64,000 nucleotides of DNA, taken from positions 121,454 through 185,453 of the forward strand of contig CAZMZJ010000002.1 in assembly GCA_964570825.1 (NCBI GenBank), given 5' to 3'. The notes beneath the pieces were generated by a model. That model was not told where the DNA came from and did not search any database. It saw only the letters and a list, made by a program, of their open reading frames with translations. Made by a program: the position numbers and the translations under genes. Of the stretch, positions 52,837-62,300 are shown in pieces. The DNA comes from UMGS1002 sp964570825 (GTDB lineage Bacteria > Bacillota > Clostridia > Oscillospirales > CAG-272). The stretch's first letter is position 1; the number at the start of each line of letters is the position of its first letter.

Positions 52837-53799
52837 ATGCTGTTATTTGTACTTGGGATTTTAATAGTTCTTATAGGAATCTTTGTTTCGGTTTACTTTT
52901 TCAGCGGAGCGAAAAAAGGCATGGGAGGAGCAATTCTTTCTGCCAGCCTTATCATTGGAGTATTTTTAATTATCGCAAGCTGCTTCACAACAATCCCGAC
53001 CGGGTATACGGGCATTGTCACGACATTCGGAAAAGTTGAAGATATCACGCTCGAAGCCGGAATAAACACTAAAGCCCCGTGGCAGAAAATAATCAAGATG
53101 GACAACCGGAATCAGAAGGCTATTATTGAAATGCTGTGCTTCTCGTCGGATATACAGGAGGTAAGCATCAAATATTCGGTCAACTATCAGATAAACAAGG
53201 AAACTGCGTCAACAATATACAGAACTATTGGAACGGATTATTACAATACTGTAATGCTTCCGAGAATCCAGGAGGCGGTGAAGTCGGTAATCGCGAGATA
53301 CACCGCCGAGACCCTTGTTGAGAATCGTACCCAGTTTTCTACGGAAATATACAACGTGCTTCTAAAAGATCTTTCGTCATATCATATTGAAATAATAACA
53401 GCGTCGGTCGAGGACATAGACTTTACCGATGCTTTCACGAACGCCGTCGAGGCTAAACAGGTGGCAGCGCAGAAGAAGCTGCAGGCCGAGATCGAGCAGG
53501 CTCAGAAAACGATGGAGCAGCAGGCTGCTGCCGAACGCGCTGTTGTTCAGGCCAAAGCCGAAGCAGAGGTGGCGGTGATACAGGCTGAGGCGGATCTTGA
53601 AATCACCAAAATCCAGGCAGATGCCGCCGAATATGCCGGGCAGAAAGATGCCGCCGTCAACAACGCCATAGCTAATTCACTCACGCCTGAGCTGCTCTAC
53701 TATTATTACATAAAGGGCTGGAACGGAGAGCTGCCGTCTACATACATAAGCCAAGAAGATTTTTATTCTCTGTTTGAAGTGAAGGCTTCTAATCAATAA
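52837..53799 (+). CDS. SPFH/prohibitin-family membrane protein
   Basis: A 320-residue protein with TAAGGAG before the ATG. Two N-terminal hydrophobic segments (residues about 1-23 and 30-48) precede the SPFH core (TIPTGYTGIVTTFGKVED, APWQKIIKMDNRNQ) and a long Ala/Gln/Glu coiled coil (about 205-270, AEIEQAQKTMEQQ). It ends in a non-coiled tail. SPFH proteins form ring- or cage-like membrane scaffolds often linked to proteases such as FtsH. Specific partner unknown. Confidence 0.9.
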   Translation: MLLFVLGILIVLIGIFVSVYFFSGAKKGMGGAILSASLIIGVFLIIASCFTTIPTGYTGIVTTFGKVEDITLEAGINTKAPWQKIIKMDNRNQKAIIEMLCFSSDIQEVSIKYSVNYQINKETASTIYRTIGTDYYNTVMLPRIQEAVKSVIARYTAETLVENRTQFSTEIYNVLLKDLSSYHIEIITASVEDIDFTDAFTNAVEAKQVAAQKKLQAEIEQAQKTMEQQAAAERAVVQAKAEAEVAVIQAEADLEITKIQADAAEYAGQKDAAVNNAIANSLTPELLYYYYIKGWNGELPSTYISQEDFYSLFEVKASNQ

Positions 53800-53809
53800 A
53801 AAACAAAAT

Positions 53810-53846
53810 AAAGGTTTCCGTAGAATTCTCATCTGCGGAAACCTTT
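53810..53846 (+). terminator. terminator of prohibitin-like gene
   Basis: AAAGGTTTCCG pairs with CGGAAACCTTT over a 15-nt loop, ending in TTTT. Another GCGGGAG/CTCCCGC hairpin (53930-53958) lies after the converging reductase gene. Confidence 0.8.
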
Positions 53847-53970
53847 TCACTTCTTAAGAAGCCGGCGGCCGGGATGCGAGCTTGACTCAAACGCAGCCTG
53901 ACCGATTCTTTTAATACTGCAAAGGGAATGCGGGAGACTTTTCTCAAAAAGCTCCCGCTTCTGCTTCTTC

Positions 53971-56448
53971 TTATATAAACAAATTTACGTTAGACTCTTC
54001 TGCGTCGCCGAGGTAAGCGCCAACGCCGGCGTAATCGATGCCGTCGATAAGCTCCTCTTTTTTAATTCCCATGATATCCATACTCATAGTGCAGGCAATT
54101 ATCCTAACACCGTTTTTTATGGCTTTTTCAATGAGAGAATCGAGGGAGTCGACATTTTTGTAGTTCATGATTTTTTTCATCATAGCGGTTCCAATGCCGC
54201 CCATGTTCATCTTTGACAGCCTGAGCTTGCCGGCGCCGCGCGGAAGCATGGCTCCGAACATCTTTTCGATAAAGGTCTTTTTAACCTTCTGCTTCTTGGT
54301 TTTGCGCAGGACGTTGAGGCCCCAGAAGGTGAAGAACATCGTGACTTTGCGCCCCATCGCGGCGGCGCCGTTCGCTATGATGAAACTTGCGATAACCTTG
54401 TCAAGGTCGCCGGAGAATACAACGATCGTTTTGCCATCCGGAGTTTCGCGGACTTCCGGGGCGTTTTTTTCAATACCTTTTTTTACTATAGCCACATAGC
54501 TTCCGTCCCGCTGGTATTTTTTTAGCAGCGTATTACCTGTGCGGCGGCACCATGCGTCAATATCGCGGACAAATCCCGGGTCGGAGGCGGACACCTCAAG
54601 CGTTTCGCCTTCGTTCATGGTCTTTATGGTTTCAAACACTTTCATGATTGGGCCGGGGCACTGCAGTCCGATGCAGTTGAGTTTAATTGATTTTTCGGGT
54701 TCGGCATTATTGTCGGATGCGGCTGAGCTCCTTACCTCTCCGGAATCAAGCACCGGTGCGGTGCCATCGGAGTTCGGCATTTCGTCGCGATAATGAGTTG
54801 ACTGATAGAACCGCGTGCCGCCGGGGTAGACCAGTACATTTGCAAAGCCGTTCTGCGAAAGGATTCTTGCACCGTTATACGCGCGTATGCCAGCGGCGCA
54901 GAGTACTATTATAGTCTTGGATTTGTCCAGTTCTCCTATGCGCGAGCGTAGCTGTCCGAGCGGGATATGGATAACATTCGGAAGCGAATATGCCGCCAGT
55001 TCCGCATCCTCGCGAACGTCGAGCACAACCGAGTTTTCCATCTTGCCCGGGGCGTCCCAGTCGGAGAATTTCACCTTCCCGCCAAGCAGATTTTCGGCCG
55101 CAAAACCCGCCATGTTGACCGGGTCTTTTGCAGACGAATAGGGGGGAGCGTAGGCAAACTCAAGATCCTTGAGATCAACAGCCGACGCACCGAGGCGGAT
55201 TGCCGTTCCGATTGTATCGATGCGCTTGTCCACGCCGTCGCGGCCTACTATTTGAGCGCCGTAAATCTTACTGCCGTCAGCCGAGAAAATCAGCTTTATT
55301 GTCATCGGAGTCGCGCCGGGATAATAGCCGGCATGCGAGTTCTGGGAGATTATTATTGTTTCATAATCCTTTCCTTTGACAAGGCCGCGCTTTTTAAGTG
55401 CTTTTTCGTTAGCTCCCGTGGCAGCGGCGGTCAGATCGAATACTCTGGCGACAAATGACCCCTGTGTACCGCGGTAAACACTGTCAAGCCCGGCGATGTT
55501 GTCGGCTGCAATACGTCCCTGCTTGTTCGCGGGTCCGGCGAGCGGGATCATGGTTTTATCTTTGAAAATGAAGTCCTCTACCTCAATAACATCGCCGACG
55601 GCATAGATGTCGGGGTCGGAGGTGAGTAGATGGCCGTCTACTGCAATTCCGCCGCGTTCGTTAAGTTCAAGCCCCGCGTCTTTGGCAAGCGTGCTGTTCG
55701 GGCGGACGCCGATTGAGAGCAGCGCAAAGCTTGCTTTGACAGTTTTGCCGCTCTTTGTTTTAACTGTCACCGAGGCGCCGTCGTCAACAAATTCAGCTAC
55801 ACCGTCGCCGAGGTGCATCGCTACGCCGTTTTCGGTAATATTCTGGTGAAGCAGCTGAGCCATTTCATAGTCCAGCGGAGCCATCACCTGCTCGCTCATC
55901 TCGATTATTGTGACAGCAATACCCGCGCGGCGCAGATTTTCGGCTGCCTCAAGCCCTATAAAGCCGCCGCCTACCACAACCGCGCTCTTGACTGTTGCCG
56001 CTCCGTTATCAAGTATAAGATTTTTTATTTCATCGGCGTCCGGCACCGTCCACAGCGTGCGTACACGCGAGGATTCTATCCCCGGAATCGGCGGTCGAAT
56101 CGGGGACGACCCCGTGGATATTACCAATTTATCGTATTTTTCTTCATATGTTTCGCCGGTATCGAGGCGTCTGACAGTTACCGTTTTTCTGCCGCGGTTG
56201 ATTGATGTCACCTCGTTTTTTACACGGACGTCGATATTATACTTTGATTTCATATTGCCTGGTGTCTGAAGAAGGAGTGCATTTTTTCCCTTTATAACAT
56301 CCCCGACATAATATGGCAGTCCGCAGTTAGCATAAGAAATATATTCGCCGCGCTCAAGGATAACAATTTCCGCGCTCTCGTCCAACCTGCGAAGCCTTGC
56401 AGCGCAGCTGGCGCCGCCGGCAACGCCGCCGATTATTACGGTTTTCAT
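53971..56448 (-). CDS. CoA-disulfide reductase-rhodanese-TusA-DsrE fusion
   Basis: An 825-residue four-part enzyme. Residues about 1-450: FAD/NAD(P)H disulfide reductase of the CoADR/NADH-oxidase type, with VIIGGVAGGASCAARLRR, single redox Cys42 (YANCGLPYY), VVVGGGFIGLEAAE and IYAVGD. About 455-560: rhodanese domain with the persulfide Cys in IVLCAAGIRAYN. About 605-680: TusA-like domain with the Cys in CIGLQCPGP. About 685-825: DsrE/peroxiredoxin-like domain with Cys786 in CTMSMDIMG. The set would reduce CoA- or protein-bound disulfides/persulfides and relay sulfane sulfur between Cys sites in the cytoplasm. All four key Cys are present. Followed upstream by trxA and a Crp/Fnr gene on the same strand, suggesting a redox or sulfide-responsive operon. 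Confidence 0.92.
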   Translation of the reverse strand: MKTVIIGGVAGGASCAARLRRLDESAEIVILERGEYISYANCGLPYYVGDVIKGKNALLLQTPGNMKSKYNIDVRVKNEVTSINRGRKTVTVRRLDTGETYEEKYDKLVISTGSSPIRPPIPGIESSRVRTLWTVPDADEIKNLILDNGAATVKSAVVVGGGFIGLEAAENLRRAGIAVTIIEMSEQVMAPLDYEMAQLLHQNITENGVAMHLGDGVAEFVDDGASVTVKTKSGKTVKASFALLSIGVRPNSTLAKDAGLELNERGGIAVDGHLLTSDPDIYAVGDVIEVEDFIFKDKTMIPLAGPANKQGRIAADNIAGLDSVYRGTQGSFVARVFDLTAAATGANEKALKKRGLVKGKDYETIIISQNSHAGYYPGATPMTIKLIFSADGSKIYGAQIVGRDGVDKRIDTIGTAIRLGASAVDLKDLEFAYAPPYSSAKDPVNMAGFAAENLLGGKVKFSDWDAPGKMENSVVLDVREDAELAAYSLPNVIHIPLGQLRSRIGELDKSKTIIVLCAAGIRAYNGARILSQNGFANVLVYPGGTRFYQSTHYRDEMPNSDGTAPVLDSGEVRSSAASDNNAEPEKSIKLNCIGLQCPGPIMKVFETIKTMNEGETLEVSASDPGFVRDIDAWCRRTGNTLLKKYQRDGSYVAIVKKGIEKNAPEVRETPDGKTIVVFSGDLDKVIASFIIANGAAAMGRKVTMFFTFWGLNVLRKTKKQKVKKTFIEKMFGAMLPRGAGKLRLSKMNMGGIGTAMMKKIMNYKNVDSLDSLIEKAIKNGVRIIACTMSMDIMGIKKEELIDGIDYAGVGAYLGDAEESNVNLFI

Positions 56449-56484
56449 TTTAATTAACCCCTTTCTTTATTATGTTTATTTTTT

Positions 56485-56793
56485 TCAGGCAAACATACGT
56501 TCAATCTGGCTTTTTGTTTTGAACCCGACAGATACATTCGCGACTTCACCGTTTTTAATAAACACGAGCATTGGTATTGCTGACACCTGAAAAGCCTGTG
56601 CAAGTTCTGGTTCGTCATCAACGTTGATTTTGCAGACTTTGATTTCAGGATGTTCGTCGGCAATTTCGCTTACCACCGGAGATAGCATTCTACATGGGCC
56701 GCACCATGTTGCCCACAGGTCGATAAGCACCGGCTTATCAGAATTTAACACGGCCTCATTGAAATTAGACTTATTTACGGATAAAACAGACAT
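56485..56793 (-). CDS. trxA: thioredoxin
   Basis: A 102-residue thioredoxin; the ATG of MSVLSVNKSNF follows AAAGGAG, and an upstream in-frame ATG is not needed. The active site WCGPC, the buried Asp (LIDLWATWCGPC) and the cis-Pro loop (SAIPML) are intact. It reduces protein disulfides. Thioredoxin reductase is not adjacent; the fused reductase downstream (36 bp away) may instead cooperate with it (inference). Confidence 0.96.
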   Translation of the reverse strand: MSVLSVNKSNFNEAVLNSDKPVLIDLWATWCGPCRMLSPVVSEIADEHPEIKVCKINVDDEPELAQAFQVSAIPMLVFIKNGEVANVSVGFKTKSQIERMFA

Positions 56794-56861
56794 TAAAATC
56801 AACTCCTTTATTTTATTATGAGCATATAATATCACTATTTATCCGTTCTTACTGTAGCATT

Positions 56862-56875
56862 GTTACATAAATAAC
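56862..56875. promoter_or_regulatory. possible Crp/Fnr-type site upstream of trxA
   Basis: GTTA-N6-TAAC, flanked as TGTTA-N6-TAACG, between the Crp/Fnr stop and trxA. Its geometry matches CRP-like half-sites with six central bases. An AT-rich minus-10 (TATTAT) lies further along the minus strand. Confidence 0.35.
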
Positions 56876-56879
56876 GCTC

Positions 56880-57551
56880 TTATTTAATAAGTGTTCCGGC
56901 AAGAAAGGCAAGTCTGTCTGTGTCGACAATGGTGACGCTGCCGCGTTCAAGCGAAACCATTCCCTCGCTTGAAAGATAGTTGAGCATTCTTGTCACCACC
57001 TCTCGGATGCTGCCGAGGTGATTTGCTATCTGTTCGTGCGTGATATTCAGTGTTTTGCTGCCGGTAAGCGTGCTTTCTTCAAGTAAAAACGCGGCAAGAC
57101 GGGAATCGAGTTTCTTGTTCATAACCTTGTCCATCAGCCACATGACCTCCGAAAAATGAGACGCCATAAGCTCGTTTGTGTAGTTGGCAACAGCGACTGA
57201 GCTTTCCATAAGAGATTTATAAAGTGTTGAAGGCACGATATAAATTTCGGAATCAAGCTCGGCGGAAACAGTCACATCGAACTGTATGCTTTGAAAAATG
57301 CACGAGGCGGAAAAAAGGCACATATCCCTCTCGAAAAGACGGTAAAGCGTCAGTTCCTTTCCTTCGACGGATACGGTGTATACACGTATCTGTCCGCTTT
57401 TAACAAGCAACAGGCCGATGCAATCCTCCGAGCCGTTGTGTATGACGGTTCCTTTTTTATATGCTCTTTTGTGTACCGATGAGAGCAGCAGGGACTGCTG
57501 CTCTTTAGTAAGACTTCCCCAAAAAGGAAAATATTCATTAAATCGTTCCAT
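56880..57551 (-). CDS. Crp/Fnr family transcriptional regulator
   Basis: A 223-residue regulator with GGGGAGG 5 nt before the ATG. The N-terminal cyclic-nucleotide-binding-like barrel is followed by the dimer helix (VAVANYTNELMASHFSEVMWLMD) and a helix-turn-helix (ITHEQIANHLGSIREVVTRML). Cysteines in the sensor domain (SEDCIGLLL, MCLFSASCIF) could sense redox or metal but do not form a standard FNR 4-Cys cluster. It lies directly upstream of trxA and the sulfur-transfer fusion, so it probably controls them. Confidence 0.92.
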   Translation of the reverse strand: MERFNEYFPFWGSLTKEQQSLLLSSVHKRAYKKGTVIHNGSEDCIGLLLVKSGQIRVYTVSVEGKELTLYRLFERDMCLFSASCIFQSIQFDVTVSAELDSEIYIVPSTLYKSLMESSVAVANYTNELMASHFSEVMWLMDKVMNKKLDSRLAAFLLEESTLTGSKTLNITHEQIANHLGSIREVVTRMLNYLSSEGMVSLERGSVTIVDTDRLAFLAGTLIK

Positions 57552-57576
57552 ATTGCCTCCCCGATTAGCTTGCTGT

Positions 57577-58302
57577 TTATTTTCCGATTTTTTCCCACGG
57601 CAGTTGTTTGTCGCAGATTATGCCGTCAACGTCAAACCGGGTGCATAGAAAAAACATGCGGCGGACGCCTATCTTTGAAGAGTCGCAAAGGAAAATCTTA
57701 CGCCGCGAGCGTTCGATAAGAGTCCGGCGCAGCGAGGTTTCTGCCTCTGACGAGTCGCTTATTTCGCCGTTCTCGGTTATTCCCTGGCTTGAAAAGAAGA
57801 GTATGTCGATATTTACTGATCTTACGAATTTTTCAGCTTCAAGACCGGCAAACGCCCTGTTGTCGCGCAGAAATCTGCCTCCTGTTGAAAAAACCTGATC
57901 GCATACTCCCGAGGCTTCCTCGACTACATTGATGCTGTTTGTAATAACCCTCAGATTATGATACTTATGCAGGTATTTGACGATTCTGCCGGCGGTCGAG
58001 CTTGCGTCGATGAATATCGTCGCGCCGTCAAATATCTGTTCAGAGGCGCACTGGGCTATCCACTCCTTTTCTGCGGTGTTTTCCTGTTTGCGCAGGACGA
58101 GCGGAACTGAGGCGTTCTGATATTTTGAGAGTATAACGCCGCCGTATACCCGGCAGACTACGCCCTGCTTTTCAAGAGCGCAGAGATCCCGCCTGACCGA
58201 CGCTTCGCTCGAATATACCGCCTGTGCCAACTGGCGGATGGTCGCCGTATGCTGAACTTCAAGATAGCGCAGAATATCCTGCTGGCGTTCATATTGCATC
58301 AT
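57577..58302 (-). CDS. DeoR-family transcriptional regulator
   Basis: A 241-residue repressor. The start is the Met of MMQYERQQDILRYL, 9 nt after GGAGGGG; the longer frame would start on top of the SD. The N-terminal winged helix has TIRQLAQAVYSSEASVRRDL, and the DeoR C-domain contains DGATIFIDASSTA and VITNSINV. Such regulators respond to phosphosugars. It diverges from the glycerophosphodiesterase and alpha-mannosidase genes, whose promoter carries an inverted repeat. Its stop lies 25 bp before the Crp/Fnr start on the same strand, so the two may be co-transcribed. Confidence 0.92.
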   Translation of the reverse strand: MMQYERQQDILRYLEVQHTATIRQLAQAVYSSEASVRRDLCALEKQGVVCRVYGGVILSKYQNASVPLVLRKQENTAEKEWIAQCASEQIFDGATIFIDASSTAGRIVKYLHKYHNLRVITNSINVVEEASGVCDQVFSTGGRFLRDNRAFAGLEAEKFVRSVNIDILFFSSQGITENGEISDSSEAETSLRRTLIERSRRKIFLCDSSKIGVRRMFFLCTRFDVDGIICDKQLPWEKIGK

Positions 58303-58342
58303 AGCCAGCCCCTCCATGATAAAAATGAATTATTTTGAAAAA

Positions 58343-58371
58343 GTGTCATGTTTTTTGAGCATCGTTGACAC
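58343..58371. promoter_or_regulatory. inverted repeat overlapping the minus-35 box (candidate DeoR operator)
   Basis: GTGTCA and TGACAC, separated by 17 bp; the right arm overlaps the minus-35 of the divergent promoter. Confidence 0.5.
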
Positions 58372-58393
58372 GATATGCAAATCTTTATATAAT
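58365..58393 (+). promoter_or_regulatory. promoter of glycerophosphodiesterase gene
   Basis: Consensus TTGACA, a 17-bp spacer, consensus TATAAT, 60 bp before the ATG. Confidence 0.85.
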
Positions 58394-58453
58394 AAGTATA
58401 TAATATAACGGCTGAATTTTCAACCGCAATTCATATTATATAAGGAATTATTT

Positions 58454-59248
58454 ATGAAACTTCAATATCTGAACCGGATTCCCGTGGCCGCGCACCGCGG
58501 AAATGCAAAATATTTTCCCGAAAACACTATGGCCTCATTTCGTTCGGCGGCGGCGCTCTCCCCTGACATGATAGAAACAGACCTGCATATGAGCGCCGAC
58601 GGCGAAATAATAATAATGCACGACCACACCGTCGACCGCACCACTGAAGGTCACGGGCTGATACGAGAAAAAACTCTTGCCGAAATAAAGAAGCTTGACG
58701 CCGGATTCTGGAAGAGCGAGGAATTTCGCGGGGAGAGGGTTCCGACCTTTTCAGAGTTTCTTGATTTTTTCCGCGCTTATCCGAGCATGCTGTTTAATAT
58801 AGAGCTGAAGGATTATCCGGCGGATTCGGGAGCTTTTGCCTATGCGTCGGCGGAAAAAGCGCTGTCCATGATGGAAGCGGCGGGAATACTTGAGCGTTCG
58901 GTAATAAACACCTGGAGCGGAGAGCTGAACGAATACCTCGCCGAACGCTGGGGAGATCGGATAAAAATCCACGCATATTCGCCGCAGGAAAAAATGGGTC
59001 CGCGGCAAAAGCGCTTTGTATATACCTATGCTTATTGTGTCTGCCTTTTCGGAACTAAGGACTGCCCCGTCGTTGATAAGAGCCGGTTTGATTTTTGCAA
59101 ATCATACGGTGTGGAGCCGTGGGTGTACTACCCAGTCGACACAGAAGAGCTTTACAGCGCGGCAATCGAAAGGGGCGCGATGCTGTTCACTTCAAACGAC
59201 CCGGCATGGGCTATGAATTACCTTCGGTCAAAGGGACTGCATAAATAA
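58454..59248 (+). CDS. glycerophosphodiester phosphodiesterase
   Basis: A 264-residue GDPD TIM barrel without a signal peptide. AHRGNAKYFPENTMASF, IETDLHMSADGEIIIMHDHTVDRTTEG and FNIELKD supply the conserved His, Glu, Asp and metal ligands. It splits glycerophosphodiesters into glycerol-3-phosphate and an alcohol, in the cytoplasm (UgpQ-like). AAGGA precedes the ATG. Its neighbours (DeoR regulator, GH38 mannosidase) suggest a phosphodiester- or glycan-linked scavenging unit; the link is inferred. Confidence 0.93.
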   Translation: MKLQYLNRIPVAAHRGNAKYFPENTMASFRSAAALSPDMIETDLHMSADGEIIIMHDHTVDRTTEGHGLIREKTLAEIKKLDAGFWKSEEFRGERVPTFSEFLDFFRAYPSMLFNIELKDYPADSGAFAYASAEKALSMMEAAGILERSVINTWSGELNEYLAERWGDRIKIHAYSPQEKMGPRQKRFVYTYAYCVCLFGTKDCPVVDKSRFDFCKSYGVEPWVYYPVDTEELYSAAIERGAMLFTSNDPAWAMNYLRSKGLHK

Positions 59249-59271
59249 AATATACGGTTTTTCGGATATGT

Positions 59272-59299
59272 AATGATTAACGATAATGATATAATCATT
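59272..59299. repeat. inverted repeat upstream of mannosidase promoter
   Basis: AATGATTA and TAATCATT, perfect 8-bp arms with a 12-bp centre, ending 13 bp before the minus-35. It could be an operator or a weak terminator. A 12-bp direct repeat TATACGGTTTTT (59251 and 59319) brackets it. Confidence 0.5.
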
Positions 59300-59312
59300 T
59301 ATTCGTTTTCTC

Positions 59313-59341
59313 TTGATATATACGGTTTTTTTATGTATAAT
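59313..59341 (+). promoter_or_regulatory. promoter of alpha-mannosidase gene
   Basis: TTGATA, a 17-bp spacer, consensus TATAAT, 54 bp before the ATG. Confidence 0.75.
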
Positions 59342-59395
59342 ATTTTCCGGTGAGGGTAATTAAATTAATAATAACGGAAACAAGGGAAATTGAAA

Positions 59396-62300
59396 ATGGA
59401 ATTTACTTACATGAAGGTCAGGCGGATAACCGAAATAATATCCCCTCTGCGCTGGACAGAAATGAAAACCGATATTGACGTGTCTTTCTGCCCGTGCGGA
59501 TATAAAACCGACAATGTTTTCCCGAATGACTCAGACTTTGTACCATTTGAAAAAAACGACATCTGGGGAACAGTACCCGATTCTCACGCATGGTTCAAAA
59601 TAACATATAACATCCCCAATGCTTATGCAAACCGGCCGTACGACTTGTTTCTCCAGACAACGGTGAGCGGCTGGGACGAATCGAATCCGCAGTTCATTGT
59701 CTATGATACCGCGGGAAACCTGCTGCAGGGGCTTGACAGAAATCATAATTCTCTGCGCCTGTCAGGAGAGGGAAGGACTACACTTTACTTTTATGCTTAC
59801 TCGAGCCTTAAAAAGGCCAATCTTACATTTACCCCCTCGCTGCAGGCGGTTGATGAAACCATAGTTAAACTTTATTATGACCTTTTGATTCCGGTTCAGA
59901 CGCTTGAGCTGCTTCAAAATTATACATCGGATTACGCTAATATTCTGAGAATTATCGACGACGCGGTCAACCTGCTGGATATGCGCGTCCCGGGTTCGGA
60001 GGATTTCCGCGCTTCAGCCGCACGGGCATCCGAATATCTGAGAGCCGAGCTTTATGAAAAATACAGCGGAGAAGACCACAGGGTGGTCTGTATCGGGCAT
60101 ACACATATAGATATCGCCTGGCTTTGGACGAAGGCGCAGACGCGCGAAAAAGCCCAGCGCTCATTCGCGACTGTAATTGCGCTGATGAAACGATACCCGG
60201 AATATAGGTTCATGTCCTCGCAGCCATATCTGTACAAGGCCGTCAAGGAAGAAGCACCTGCTCTTTTTGAGGAAATCAAGGCGATGATAAAGGCCGGACG
60301 CTGGGAAGCTGAGGGTGCGATGTGGGTTGAGGCGGATTGCAACCTGCCCGCCGGCGAATCGCTTGTACGCCAGATTATTTACGGGAAGAGATTTTTCAAA
60401 GAGGAGTTCGGAGTGGACAGCCGGGTGCTATGGCTTCCGGATGTATTCGGATATTCTGCAGCATTGCCGCAGATACTGAAAAAAAGCGGCGTAGACTGGT
60501 TCGTCACCTCAAAAATTGGTTGGAATGAGCTTAATAAAATGCCCTGCGACCTGTTTGTCTGGCGCGGGATCGACGGAACTCCGGTGAACACCTACTTTCT
60601 CACTGCGCAGGACAAAAAAGCCGGGCAGGAGCCGCAGAAAACCTCGACCTATAACGGCAAGGCCGTGCCGAGCCAGATAAACGGAACATGGGATAGAATG
60701 CAGCAGAAGGATGTCATCGACGAAGCGCTGCTTACCTTCGGCTACGGCGACGGCGGCGGTGGACCAAACGAAGAAATGATAGAAACTCTGCGCCGCCACA
60801 AAACCGAGCTTCCGGGCGGAACCGCAGCTAAAATTGAGTTTGCGGGAGATTTTCTGCGGCGAACTGAGAAAAAAATGGCCGACAATCCACGCGTGCCCGA
60901 GTGGTGTGGTGAGCTTTACCTTGAATTCCACCGCGGGACATATACCTCAATCGCCAAAAATAAACGCAACAACCGCAAGTCGGAATTTTTAATGCTCGAC
61001 ACCGAGCTGCTTGCATCAGCAGCGGAAATACTTGCCGGACGGCCTTTTCCGGAAAAAACTTTGAAGGCTGTGTGGGAAACCATTCTTACAAACCAGTTTC
61101 ATGACATTATCCCGGGTTCGTCAATCAAGGATGTCTACGAGGCAACAGACCGCGATTATAGGGAAATCGCCGAAACTCTCAACGGATGTCTTGACGCCGC
61201 AGCGGAAGCCCTTTCCGGAATGATAAAAACTGACGCTGAAATCATTGTTTTCAATCCTCATTCTTTCATAGCTTCTGGAATTATCGAATATGGAGAAGAC
61301 AGATATTTTGTCAGGGACATTCCTTCAAAGGGATGGCTTGCCTTGACTCCGGAAAAGAAAACAACCGGCTGCATAATAAGCGGACGGCATCTTGAAAACA
61401 GCTTTTTCTCGATAGATTTTGACAAGACATATACTATAACAAGTATTTTTGACAAAAAAGCGAACCGTCAGGTGCTTCCGAAGGGAGCGCGTGCAAACGA
61501 GCTGCATGTTCACGAGGACTTTCCGTATAAGTACGATGCATGGGATATTTCCCAGTATGTAAACGATAAGGTGTATATACTTGACCAGCTCGAATCGGTC
61601 GAACCCTTCTCTGACTCTGCTGGCGGCGGTTTCCGTGTTAAGCGCAGATGGTACGGCAGCACAATAACACAGAATATCCGAATTTACGATGATATTCCGA
61701 CAATAGATTTTGAAACCGAGGCTGATTGGCACGAGCATCATCAACTGCTGCGCGCCGCTTTCCCGGCGGATGTCAACGCAAGCACGGCAACTTTCGACAT
61801 CCAGTTCGGCAGCACCGAGCGCCCGACGCATAAAAACACCGGTTGGGATCGTATGAAGTTTGAAACCTGCGCCCACAAATACGCGGACCTATCGGACGGC
61901 GGCTACGGAATAAGCCTTATGAATGACTGTAAATACGGATACGACGTTCATGGAAACATCGCGGCGATATCCCTTATCAAGTGCGCCACGAGCCCTAACC
62001 CCGACGCAGACCAGGGGTATCATAAATTCACTTACTCGCTTTACCCGCATTCAGGAAGCCTTGCAGGCGCCGACACGATAAAGCTTTCATATCTGCTCAA
62101 CCGTCCGCTGCGGGCCGTTAAAGCGCAAAAAGGCAGCGGAGAGCTTCCTGAAAGCTACTCTCTTGTATCCTGCGAAGCCGATAATGTAATTCTTGAAACC
62201 GTCAAAAAAGCCGAGGACGGCGACGGATATATTTTTAGGATGTATGAATCCAAGAACAGGCGTACGGATTTTACGCTTAGATTTGGGTTTGACATAAAAT

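Noticed and set aside
53930..53958. Strong terminator for the sulfur-transfer fusion gene
   Set aside because: The GCGGGAG/CTCCCGC hairpin exists but lacks a T-tract on the minus strand, so it is only mentioned with the neighbouring terminator.
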